38,205 nt of DNA. Origin: Methanocellales archaeon. GTDB taxonomy: Archaea > Halobacteriota > UBA148. Under the pieces are notes generated by a model. That model was not told the DNA's origin. It made no database searches and was given only the letters and a program-made list of their open reading frames with translations. The translations under genes and the position numbers were made by a program. The number at the start of each line of letters is the position of its first letter. Position 1 is the stretch's first letter. Shown here in pieces: positions 31,778 to 38,205 of this stretch. Where the stretch lies: assembly GCA_030019435.1 (NCBI GenBank), contig JASEEV010000008.1, positions 9,546 through 47,750 on the forward strand. Direction: 5' to 3'.

Positions 31778-33541
31778 CTACTCCACCGTCACGCTTTTCG
31801 CCAGATGGCGCGGCCTGTCCGGATCTAAACCCTTCAGAACGGCCAAATAATAGCTCAGTATTTGAATCGGAATGATTTGAATGATTGAACTAAGCAAGCC
31901 AACTTCTGGTACCTTAATCCAGAAATCAAAGATTTCGTTTTGTTGGGGTGATACGCCAATTATGACCCCGCCCCTCGACTTGATTTCGTGGACATTTTGA
32001 ATTATTTTATTGTTTTCCCCTGATACAAAAACGATACAAGGAGTGCCCTCTTCTATAAGTGCAAGAGTGCCGTGCTTGAGCTCCCCCCCAGCAAAAGCCT
32101 CCGCATGGATATAGGAGACTTCTTTGATTTTTAGTGCTGCCTCCAATGCGGTCGTATATTGCAAGCCTCTTCCAATCAAATATACGTGCTCTGCATTTAT
32201 CATTGGGTGAGCTAACTTTCTTATATGTTCTCTCATGGTTCTTGACGTCAACTTGTAAATTTCCAACCATAGCTTCTTCATCTCGTTTTTACCATCTTCC
32301 AGTCTATCAGCAACTACAAATGCAAGTAGGGTGAGCAGTGCAACTTGTGAGGTATATGTTTTCGTTGAAAGAACACACATCTCTGGTCCAGCTTTTAAAA
32401 GGAGTGAAACTTCCCCTTCCCTCATTAGAGAGGAGCCCATGACGTTTACTATGGTCAGTATTTTACAACCTTTTTTCTTTGCAACTCTTACTGCCCCAAG
32501 AGTGTCAGCAGTCTCCCCACTTTGAGATATCGCTACAACAAGTGTTTCCGGCGTTAAGAAATGCTCAAAATTCTCAAATTCGGACCCCAAACACACATTG
32601 ACATGTAGATTAGAGATCTTTGAAAAGACGTAGCTTCCCGCAAGACATGCATGGTAGCTGGAGCCACAACCAACGAAAAAGATCCCTTTTGCGCTTTTAA
32701 ATGCCTCCGAGATCTGCTTTACGATAGTCTCATCTTGCTGGATTGCCCTCTGAATGGTCTCCGTCTGTTCCATGATTTCTTTGAGCATAAAATGATCGAA
32801 GTCTCCCTTTTTGACCTGTTCAACATCCCAATCGATCGTGTCGATGGGCCTGTGAACTTTTGCTTCATTGGAAAAAACGTTAAAGCCATCTGGAGAAGCC
32901 TTAACGATGTCACCATCATGGAAATAAACTACGTTTTTCGTATGTTCAAGGAAAGAAGGGATGTCTGAGGAAATGAAAATTCCATGCTCAGAAACCCCAA
33001 GAACGAGAGGCGAGGATTTTTTTGCACCAAGTATCACCTTTTCATCAGCCTTGATGGCGAGAATCGCATAACTTCCTTCCAGCCTTTTCAAAGCTTCTGA
33101 AAACGCATCAAGAAACGTCGGTTTGATTTTTAGATACTCCTCGATGATGTGTGCGATGAGCTCAGAATCTGTCTCGCTTCTTATGATGTGTTTCCTCTTT
33201 AGAAGCTCGCTCTTGAGCTCTCTGAAATTTTCCAATATGCCGTTATGAACGATCGCTATCTTCTCAGTACAATCGGTATGGGGGTGTGCATTCTCAACAC
33301 AAACTTTTCCATGGGTTGCCCATCGTGTGTGACCTATGCCGATAACACCTTTTGTTTTATTAAAATTAGGATCTGCTAGAAGTCGATCCACCCTTCCGAC
33401 GTCTTTTTTAATACGAAGTTGATCGTTTGATATGACAGCGATTCCTGCAGAGTCGTATCCACGATACTCAAGATTTTTTAATCCTTCTAGTATGAGGGGC
33501 AGTGCCGTCCTCGAGCCAACATATCCGATTATTCCACACAT
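31778..33541 (-). CDS. glmS: Glutamine--fructose-6-phosphate aminotransferase (isomerizing)
   Basis: 587 residues, full length. Cys2 of MCGIIGYVGSR is the glutaminase nucleophile; GIGHTRWATHG, HNGILENF and RSETDSELIAH complete the N-terminal amidotransferase. Two SIS domains follow (FVGCGSSYHACLAGSYVFS and SQSGETADTLGAV; then YLIGRGLQYTTALEAALKIK), and the closing PRHLAKSVTVE is standard. It makes glucosamine-6-phosphate, the first step to UDP-GlcNAc. Between it and the glmU-like gene lie two TA pairs that interrupt what may once have been one operon. Confidence 0.97.
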   Translation of the reverse strand: MCGIIGYVGSRTALPLILEGLKNLEYRGYDSAGIAVISNDQLRIKKDVGRVDRLLADPNFNKTKGVIGIGHTRWATHGKVCVENAHPHTDCTEKIAIVHNGILENFRELKSELLKRKHIIRSETDSELIAHIIEEYLKIKPTFLDAFSEALKRLEGSYAILAIKADEKVILGAKKSSPLVLGVSEHGIFISSDIPSFLEHTKNVVYFHDGDIVKASPDGFNVFSNEAKVHRPIDTIDWDVEQVKKGDFDHFMLKEIMEQTETIQRAIQQDETIVKQISEAFKSAKGIFFVGCGSSYHACLAGSYVFSKISNLHVNVCLGSEFENFEHFLTPETLVVAISQSGETADTLGAVRVAKKKGCKILTIVNVMGSSLMREGEVSLLLKAGPEMCVLSTKTYTSQVALLTLLAFVVADRLEDGKNEMKKLWLEIYKLTSRTMREHIRKLAHPMINAEHVYLIGRGLQYTTALEAALKIKEVSYIHAEAFAGGELKHGTLALIEEGTPCIVFVSGENNKIIQNVHEIKSRGGVIIGVSPQQNEIFDFWIKVPEVGLLSSIIQIIPIQILSYYLAVLKGLDPDRPRHLAKSVTVE

Positions 33542-33579
33542 ATTAACTCTCCAATCCTTATAATCTATGAGATCGCTTT

Positions 33580-33650
33580 AAACCACTCTATATTCAAGCT
33601 GCATCTATTAACCTTTGGTTTCCAGCTCCAAATCTTCCCGGCTTTACCTA
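33580..33650 (-). pseudogene. SDR 3'-end remnant
   Basis: Reads AGKIWSWKPKVN and then LNIEWF in a shifted frame, against [13 protein letters not shown] and LNKTIEWY in the intact SDR at 36,388. It lies about 40 bases upstream of glmS. The rest of 33,651-33,799 shows nothing convincing. Confidence 0.6.
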
Positions 33651-33799
33651 GACGATTCTTCACTGTTCGATTTATGGAACATGTGTACGATATTACGAAC
33701 ACTCACATTTAGATGTTTCATAGATACTTGACTTCCGACCACGGCACCCTATTTACTATATCATGAGTCCACATAATGTAATTAATGTAATATTTTTTT

Positions 33800-33953
33800 A
33801 TTGAGTATTCTATCATTATTTAAAGTATCTAAATTTTTATAGACTTCCCATTTCCCATTGGCATCATACCCTATCCTCATAGCTTCTTATACAATAATTT
33901 TTCACACAGATGCGAGCCTATGAATCCTGCTCCGCCAGTTACAAGGTTTTCAT
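33800..33953 (-). pseudogene. Internally deleted SDR gene: 5' and 3' ends only
   Basis: The 5' part (33,877-33,953) reads MKTL then, after one missing base, [17 protein letters not shown], almost the start of the intact SDR. After about 25 bases the 3' part (33,800-33,844) matches that gene's last codons KSIKI and 20 bases beyond its stop (compare 36,365-36,406). So the middle of an SDR copy, about 0.9 kb, is gone. Its ATG overlaps the stop of the membrane gene upstream. Confidence 0.7.
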
Positions 33954-33958
33954 ATTTT

Positions 33959-34314
33959 TCATATTATCCTACCACCAATAACTAATCGAGTAATGATTCC
34001 AACAATCATCGCAAAGGCTATGCTTAGAAGCGTGCCAATCAAATAGTACTCAGCCATTTTCCTATCCTTTAATTCATTGAATCTCGCAATGGATTTGGCA
34101 GCAAAAATAACTGTTATTGCTGTGTATTGATCGACCAACACAAATGTCAAAACTATAATTCTCTCAATTACTCCTATCACCATACCAGCACCTTTCAAGC
34201 CACCGCCCAACCCTTTCTCATATCTCCTGAGCATTAGTTTAATGAAATAAGCACCGATGACGCTTACGGTGATATATGCGAAATTATCACAGCAATTTTG
34301 AAGGTATAATTCAT
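33959..34314 (-). CDS. Small membrane protein, DUF3307-like C-terminal region, frameshifted
   Basis: From ATG 34,314, one base after the SatD gene's stop and with GGAG upstream, the reading MNYTFKIAVII breaks at about 34,280. Adding one base in the short A/T run joins it to FAYITVSVIGAYFIKLMLRR and then to the open frame 34,234-33,959. That frame contains GVIERIIVLTFVL, FAAKSIARFNELKDRKMAEY and YLIGTLLSIAFAM, which match my memory of the C-terminal half of DUF3307 proteins. Three to four helices. No DUF3307 N-terminal domain exists here. It is probably the partner of the SatD protein. Confidence 0.6.
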
Positions 34315-34315
34315 C

Positions 34316-35011
34316 TCATCTTTCTCCTTTATCAGCCATTTCTGGCTTATATCCTTCTGTCAACCATTTTTGGCTTATAAAATCCCCAAAACTCCTCTCC
34401 GCCCCCTCTACCATCTTGTATTTGCTCCTCTTTAATATTTTAGAAATAGTTTGTTTTGTTATCTTCATGTCGTCCGCTATCTCTTCTAATGTGATATCAC
34501 CTTTCTTACTTTTTGCCCTTTTGTAGTGCGTTATAACTTCTTTCTGCCTTCCAGTCCAACTCCACATCACATCTGCCATGAAATTCAATAAACACGTGAC
34601 AATCCCATCGATTTCCCTCTCACTTTTGAATTTAATCCATACATTCTCTTTTTTTGCCTGCTCTAAAGCATCAAATGCCTTATGAAACGCCTCACCATCC
34701 ATCTCCCCTACGTTCTCGCTTAAATGTGTGGATATGCTACCAACACCAACTCCTAAATAGAACTGATGACCGATGTTTTCAAAAAGCACATAATAAATAT
34801 CAAATAAATATCTAGGGGAGGAGAGCATTCCCTGAAAACTGTCCCCACGCACAACTATAAATTCTGCGACTATCGAATCCTCAAATCTTTTATTGATTAT
34901 CGTTAAGGCGTTCTTTAAACCCTCTTGAATTTTCGCCCTATCTTCCAACTTCCTTGAAGACTTCAGATCCCCAGTTACAACGACATATCTATCTTGCAAT
35001 GTTGGAACCAT
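34316..35011 (-). CDS. SatD-family protein with C-terminal helix-turn-helix
   Basis: About 231 residues. YVVVTGDLKSSRKLEDRAKI, then FIVVRGDSFQGML and FYLGVGVGSISTHLSENVGE, then GEAFHKAFDALEQAK fit the SatD family. The C-terminus (WTGRQKEVITHY, then ITLEEIADDMKITKQTISKI) is a helix-turn-helix. The order of a GD-x-F-x-G turn and a following G-V-G-x-G-x-I strand recalls palm-type nucleotidyl cyclase folds, but no catalytic assignment can be made from one sequence. Start ATG 35,011 has GGTG five bases upstream. It is coupled to the small membrane protein gene and lies between SDR scars. Confidence 0.75.
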   Translation of the reverse strand: MVPTLQDRYVVVTGDLKSSRKLEDRAKIQEGLKNALTIINKRFEDSIVAEFIVVRGDSFQGMLSSPRYLFDIYYVLFENIGHQFYLGVGVGSISTHLSENVGEMDGEAFHKAFDALEQAKKENVWIKFKSEREIDGIVTCLLNFMADVMWSWTGRQKEVITHYKRAKSKKGDITLEEIADDMKITKQTISKILKRSKYKMVEGAERSFGDFISQKWLTEGYKPEMADKGER

Positions 35012-35030
35012 CATATCACCCAGTTTCAAT

Positions 35031-35066
35031 TAAAATTTGCATCTAAATCAACCTTTTACTCCCAAC
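35031..35066 (-). pseudogene. SDR 3'-end scar
   Basis: Reads W-E-stop-KVDLDANFN, against [12 protein letters not shown] in the intact SDR. It begins at the stop of the DUF4143 gene and runs to the SatD gene. Confidence 0.6.
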
Positions 35067-36360
35067 CTACATATAACATGCCGGAATGAATTTTATTAAG
35101 GTTTTTTCGAGTTTGATCTCACCCCAGTAATCCTTTGTGATGATTAAAGCTCTTCCTGGGTTATAAGCTGAGATAAAACTTCTAAAACTTTTTGAGATGG
35201 CTGGCTTTTTGAACGTGGCATATTTGACTTCTACCGGGATTACTTCACCTCCAACATTTAAAATAAAGTCAACTTCTGCTTTTCCAAGGGTTCTCCAGTA
35301 ATTTACCTTTTCTGTCAAGTGAGACAGCTGATTTAAAGCAAAGTTTTCAACCAAGGCTCCAGCATCAACCCTTTTTTCCAGCTCGTTAAAGTTGTTTATC
35401 ACATAATTTCTTAAACCAGGATCAACGAAGTAGACTTTTGGGTTCTTCCTCAGTTCTGTTCTAAGATTTCTATAAAAGGGTCGTATATTTCTTATAACGA
35501 AGGTTTCTTCTAAAACCTCTAGAAGCCCAAGAATTTCCTTATAATAAGAGTTGCAAAGAGATGCCAACTCATTGTAGTTGATCATACCACCCAACTGAGA
35601 ACTCAGCAAGGTTGTAAGCCTTCTAAATTTGAATACATCGTGAATTTTCAGCAGCTCTATTATCTCTCTCCCTATATAAGTCTCATAGATATTCTTTATT
35701 ATCACCCGCTTGGTCTCTTCATCTCTGGTTTTAATGACCTCTGGATATCCACCAAATGTGATGAACTCCTCCAACAAATTTTCAAAATCCTTGAGGAATA
35801 TATCACTTTCTACTGTAAAATTCTCTCCTTTCGAAATGAAATTGTTAACAAGCTCGTTTCTTTTTTTGTATATCCTCCAAAGCCTCTCGTCCCTTGCCTT
35901 TAGAAACTCACCGAGGTTAAAAGGAAATAGATAAAAGGAGAACATCCTTCCAACCAAATACTTAGATGTTGCACCTGTCAGCTCCAATGAAGAAGACCCA
36001 GTGACTATAAATTTTACATTTTCAGTTATGTCGTATAAGAGTTTTAGCTTCTGCCCCCCCCTCCTCCACATAGTGGAGCTCATCAAGAAGAAAATAGTAT
36101 TTCTGTTTCTCATCCAGAACAAAACTTTTAATAAATCCCTCTGGGTCCAAGCTGAATTTTTCCAGATTCTCCCTGTCTTCAAATGTGATAAAGATTATGT
36201 TTTTAGGATTTGCCTTCTTCGTTTTTATTAGCCAATCCCTTAGCATGAACAAAATAGTTGTCTTTCCCGCTTGTCTGGGTCCCTTTATTATGTAAACTTC
36301 CTTTCTGCCCATCCATTTCTTGAGTTGCTCAAGAATCTCTCTTTCATAATACTTTTTCAT
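35067..36360 (-). CDS. DUF4143-type AAA ATPase, split by a frameshift in a G8 tract
   Basis: Two overlapping frames make one gene of about 430 codons. The first (36,360 to about 36,055) has the Walker A loop IKGPRQAGKTT and the Walker B stretch YYFLLDELHYVEE. After a run of eight G (plus C run 36,054-36,061) the other frame continues GQKLKLLYDITENVKFIVTG, SSSLELTG and the DUF4143 domain with a PD-(D/E)xK-like EVDFILNVGGEVIPVEVKYA. Seven G would join them in the usual family spacing, so one extra G breaks the gene. Such ATPases are frequent stand-alone accessory genes in archaea; their function is unclear. SDR 3'-end sequence lies on both sides of it. Confidence 0.85.
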
Positions 36361-36364
36361 TAGT

Positions 36365-36406
36365 TATTCTATCATTATTTAAAGTATTTAAATTTTTATA
36401 GACTTC
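36365..36406. repeat. 42-base direct repeat shared with 33,800-33,844
   Basis: The last codons of the SDR gene and the bases beyond its stop (ATTCTATCATTATTTAAAGT and following) recur almost unchanged at 33,800. They mark a second, lost SDR copy. Confidence 0.8.
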
Positions 36407-37338
36407 TTATTCATGTACCATTCTATCGTTTTATTCAAGCCTGCATCTAAATCAACCTTTGGCTCCCAGCTCAGGATTTCCCTTGCCTTTGAAATATCCG
36501 GACATCTCTGCTTTGGATCGTCCTCGGGCAATTTCTTAAATATGATTTTTGAATTTGAGTTGGTGAGCTTCTTGATCCTTTCAGCCAATTCGAGCACTGT
36601 TATCTCGTTTTGGCTGCCCAGATTGACGACCTCACCACTCATCTCTTTTGAGAACATCGCCTTGCATATGCCATTTACCATATCAGAGATGTAACAAAAA
36701 CTTCTCGTTTGAGAACCATCGCCGTAGACCGTAATTGGCTCATTGGCTAGGGCTTGAGTGATGAAGTTAGGAATGGCTCTACCATCATCTTTTCTCATCC
36801 TTGGTCCGTACGTGTTGAATATTCTGACGATTCGCACATCTAGACCATATTTCCGATGATATGCCATCGTTAATGCCTCTGCAAACCTCTTCGCCTCATC
36901 ATAACAACTTCTTGGACCGATGGGGTTTACGTTGCCCAAATAATCCTCCCGCTGTGGATGTACTTGAGGGTCGCCATAGACCTCAGATGATGATGTCAGC
37001 AAGAATACGGCTCCTTTTTCCTTAGCCAGTTCCAATGCATTATGAGTACCAGATGAGCCTGTCAATAATGTCTCTATCGGCATTTCTTGGTAATCCACTG
37101 GGCTGGCAGGGCTTGCCAGGTGGAAAAGATGATTGATTTCCTCCTCGATCGCTAATGGCTTGGTTATATCGTGCTGTAAGTAAGCGAACCTATCATCGCT
37201 CAGCAAGCGCTGGATGTTGTCCTCGTCTCCAGTAGACAAGTCATCAAGACAGATGACCTTATAGCCTTCATCTAGCAGTTTTTCACACAGATGTGAGCCT
37301 ATAAATCCTGCTCCACCTGTTACAAGCATTGTTTTCAT
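36388..37338 (-). CDS. UDP-glucuronate decarboxylase-like SDR (UXS family)
   Basis: About 316 residues. [19 protein letters not shown] is the NAD loop; [50 protein letters not shown] with the YxxxK-type pair, [19 protein letters not shown] and [16 protein letters not shown] are close to UDP-xylose synthases rather than 4-epimerases. It would convert UDP-glucuronate to UDP-xylose. ATG 37,338 has GGTGA six bases upstream. Its two ends are the source type for most SDR scars. Confidence 0.88.
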   Translation of the reverse strand: MKTMLVTGGAGFIGSHLCEKLLDEGYKVICLDDLSTGDEDNIQRLLSDDRFAYLQHDITKPLAIEEEINHLFHLASPASPVDYQEMPIETLLTGSSGTHNALELAKEKGAVFLLTSSSEVYGDPQVHPQREDYLGNVNPIGPRSCYDEAKRFAEALTMAYHRKYGLDVRIVRIFNTYGPRMRKDDGRAIPNFITQALANEPITVYGDGSQTRSFCYISDMVNGICKAMFSKEMSGEVVNLGSQNEITVLELAERIKKLTNSNSKIIFKKLPEDDPKQRCPDISKAREILSWEPKVDLDAGLNKTIEWYMNKKSIKI

Positions 37339-37356
37339 TTGATTCACCACTTGTGA

Positions 37357-37497
37357 TCAAGGTTTCCACACCTTAATCTCTTTAACTCTGTCAAAATCGG
37401 GGTCGTTCGTTGCGATGTTCTCAATGTTGTTCTCGTCCATTATTGCCAGGTTTATTGCATCGACGAAGATTCTGCTTCCATCTGGGATGTCTTTCAA
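37357..37497 (-). pseudogene. PIN toxin with in-frame internal deletion (46 residues left)
   Basis: Starting at TTG 37,497 with GGGAGG six bases upstream, it reads LKDIPDGSRIFVDA and then at once INLAIMDENNIENIATNDPD and a short tail. The first part is a PIN start, the second a PIN end (D-A-I-x-L-A and the ATxDxDFD line). About 80-90 residues between two similar GATGCAA sites are missing, which suggests deletion between short repeats. The toxin should be dead, though its antitoxin gene is intact. Confidence 0.75.
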
Positions 37498-37498
37498 G

Positions 37499-37702
37499 TT
37501 AATCCTCCCACATCGAAAGGGCTAACTCCTTGCTCTCTGCTATTTCTTTTGCCATTTTTGGATCTATGTTGATACGTCCTGTTATCTCATCCACTATGCT
37601 CATCTTTCTCTTTATTTCTATCTCGATTTCCTCATTTTCTTTTAAGTCCAGTTTTACAGATGGTTTGATCACACCATCCTTGTATACCGCCGAGATTGGC
37701 AT
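37499..37702 (-). CDS. DUF104 (AF2212-like) antitoxin
   Basis: About 67 residues. PISAVYKDGVIKPSVKLDLK and ENEEIEIEIKRK are the DUF104 beta-barrel; the rest is an acidic helix (MAKEIAESKELALSMWED) that would bind a PIN toxin. ATG 37,702 matches the family's usual start. It is followed after one base by the deleted toxin gene. Confidence 0.85.
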   Translation of the reverse strand: MPISAVYKDGVIKPSVKLDLKENEEIEIEIKRKMSIVDEITGRINIDPKMAKEIAESKELALSMWED

Positions 37703-37791
37703 AATCTCAACTCCAAACACGATGTATACTCGTTATGTAGTAAAAAGGTTAGCTAATAAAACGATTTCATTTGTATTTTTGGTTTCAATGT

Positions 37792-37840
37792 GTCGCAGAT
37801 CGAAGATCTGCGAGAGTTGTAACCCCTATGGGATTTCAAC
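37792..37840. repeat. Hairpin repeat, form B+D'
   Basis: A perfect dyad CGCAGATCGAAGATCTGCG, then a second dyad around AACCCCTATGGGATT ending in TTTCAAC. Unlike the other copies it sits in an SDR 5' scar, not in a glmU scar, in the same orientation. Confidence 0.6.
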
Positions 37841-37849
37841 AAAGTAAAA

Positions 37850-37888
37850 AAACGATAAATCCTGCACCACCAGTCACGAGTATCTTCA
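37850..37888 (-). pseudogene. SDR 5'-end remnant cut near the hairpin repeat
   Basis: From an ATG at 37,888 with a strong GAGGTGAT site it reads [12 protein letters not shown], then turns into non-SDR sequence that leads into the hairpin repeat about ten bases on. Confidence 0.7.
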
Positions 37889-37936
37889 TATTATCACCTC
37901 ATCAAGCCCCCTAGGCTCTTTTAGCACAACAAAAGA

Positions 37937-38176
37937 TTAGGCCTCAGCTTTCATCCTTATATGGGTTTTCATATAGCTCTCTGGCAATCTTCGTGAGGCG
38001 TTGAAGATTTCAATCCCGATGATCTCGCCCTTTGCATCCAATTCTATGTTAACGCCTTCAGCTATCTCAACAAACTCTTCCTCTTCACCCTCTTTTGCCA
38101 TAATATAGAGGATGTCGTGCTCTTTATCGTAATGAAACTCTGGAGCGGCTTCAGATTCTACCATTTTTATCACCAT
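37937..38176 (-). CDS. DUF2283 family protein, probable antitoxin
   Basis: About 79 residues. FHYDKEHDILYIMAKEGEEE, then GVNIELDAKGEIIGIEIFNA and SRRLPESYMK are the DUF2283 beta-hairpin pattern. Members often pair with DUF4258 toxins, whose gene would lie beyond the right edge, upstream on this strand. ATG 38,176 follows GGTGAGGGA; the open frame reaches 38,200. Confidence 0.85.
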   Translation of the reverse strand: MVIKMVESEAAPEFHYDKEHDILYIMAKEGEEEEFVEIAEGVNIELDAKGEIIGIEIFNASRRLPESYMKTHIRMKAEA

Positions 38177-38205
38177 TCTTTCTCCCTCACCCCAATCCAT
38201 CTTCC

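Noticed and set aside
33800-33895. A 32-codon minus-strand frame starting MRIGYDANGKWEV
   Set aside because: It overlaps SDR 3'-end sequence in another frame and has no ribosome site; probably chance.
20063-37840. Hairpin repeats as orphan CRISPR repeats (TTTCAAC ends look similar)
   Set aside because: Copies are single, kilobases apart, differ in length by whole hairpins, and lie inside gene remnants; there are no spacers or cas genes.
1-38205. tRNA, rRNA or integrase attachment sites
   Set aside because: I saw no cloverleaf, rRNA stretch or integrase-like protein in the window.

Overview
This window looks archaeal, most likely from a euryarchaeote (the methanogen/ANME/Archaeoglobi side), probably a metagenome-derived genome. 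The signs are Shine-Dalgarno sites of the GGAGG/GGTGAT type, many GTG, TTG and one apparent ATT start, TATA-like boxes instead of -35/-10 promoters, archaeal-type sugar nucleotidyltransferases with beta-helix tails, AglD-like membrane proteins, and many PIN/AbrB, MNT/HEPN and UPF0175/DUF3368 toxin-antitoxin (TA) pairs. Lineage is inference; there is no rRNA, tRNA or CRISPR array to confirm it.

Positions 1-20,030 are a surface-glycan locus. They hold a flippase cut by the window edge, two small membrane-protein genes, four methyltransferase genes in two paralogous pairs, two B12-binding radical SAM enzymes, a Gfo/Idh dehydrogenase + DegT aminotransferase + beta-helix acyltransferase trio (the gene set for a 2,3-diacetamido sugar), a nucleotidyltransferase, GT4 and GT2 glycosyltransferases, a polysaccharide-deacetylase-like protein, an AglD-like membrane protein, and gmd + per (GDP-mannose to GDP-perosamine). 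The window also carries glmS, a glmU-like gene and a UDP-glucuronate decarboxylase-like gene, which would feed UDP-GlcNAc and UDP-xylose into the same envelope programme.

Positions 20,031-31,725 are an accessory island of TA modules. A block of about 3.5 kb with three TA pairs (HepT/MntA, DUF3368/UPF0175, VapC/AbrB) is present twice, nearly identical (19,995-23,504 and 24,303-27,812, offset 4,308). A further VapBC pair lies between the copies and three more lie to the right. Between modules are short scars of the 3' end of the glmU-like gene and of the 5' end of SDR sugar-epimerase genes, several carrying a small hairpin repeat at one fixed position.

Positions 31,778-38,205 continue the pattern. 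glmS, a SatD-family regulator with a short DUF3307-like membrane partner, a frameshifted DUF4143 ATPase, an intact UXS-like SDR, a DUF104 antitoxin with an internally deleted PIN toxin, and a DUF2283 gene are separated by more SDR scars. My main reading is that the glmU-SDR junction of the sugar operon has been copied repeatedly and now brackets accessory cassettes.

Four genes carry single-base frameshifts whose restored frames match family or paralogue sequence. Two of these lie in G8 tracts. Assembly error and phase variation both need to be considered.
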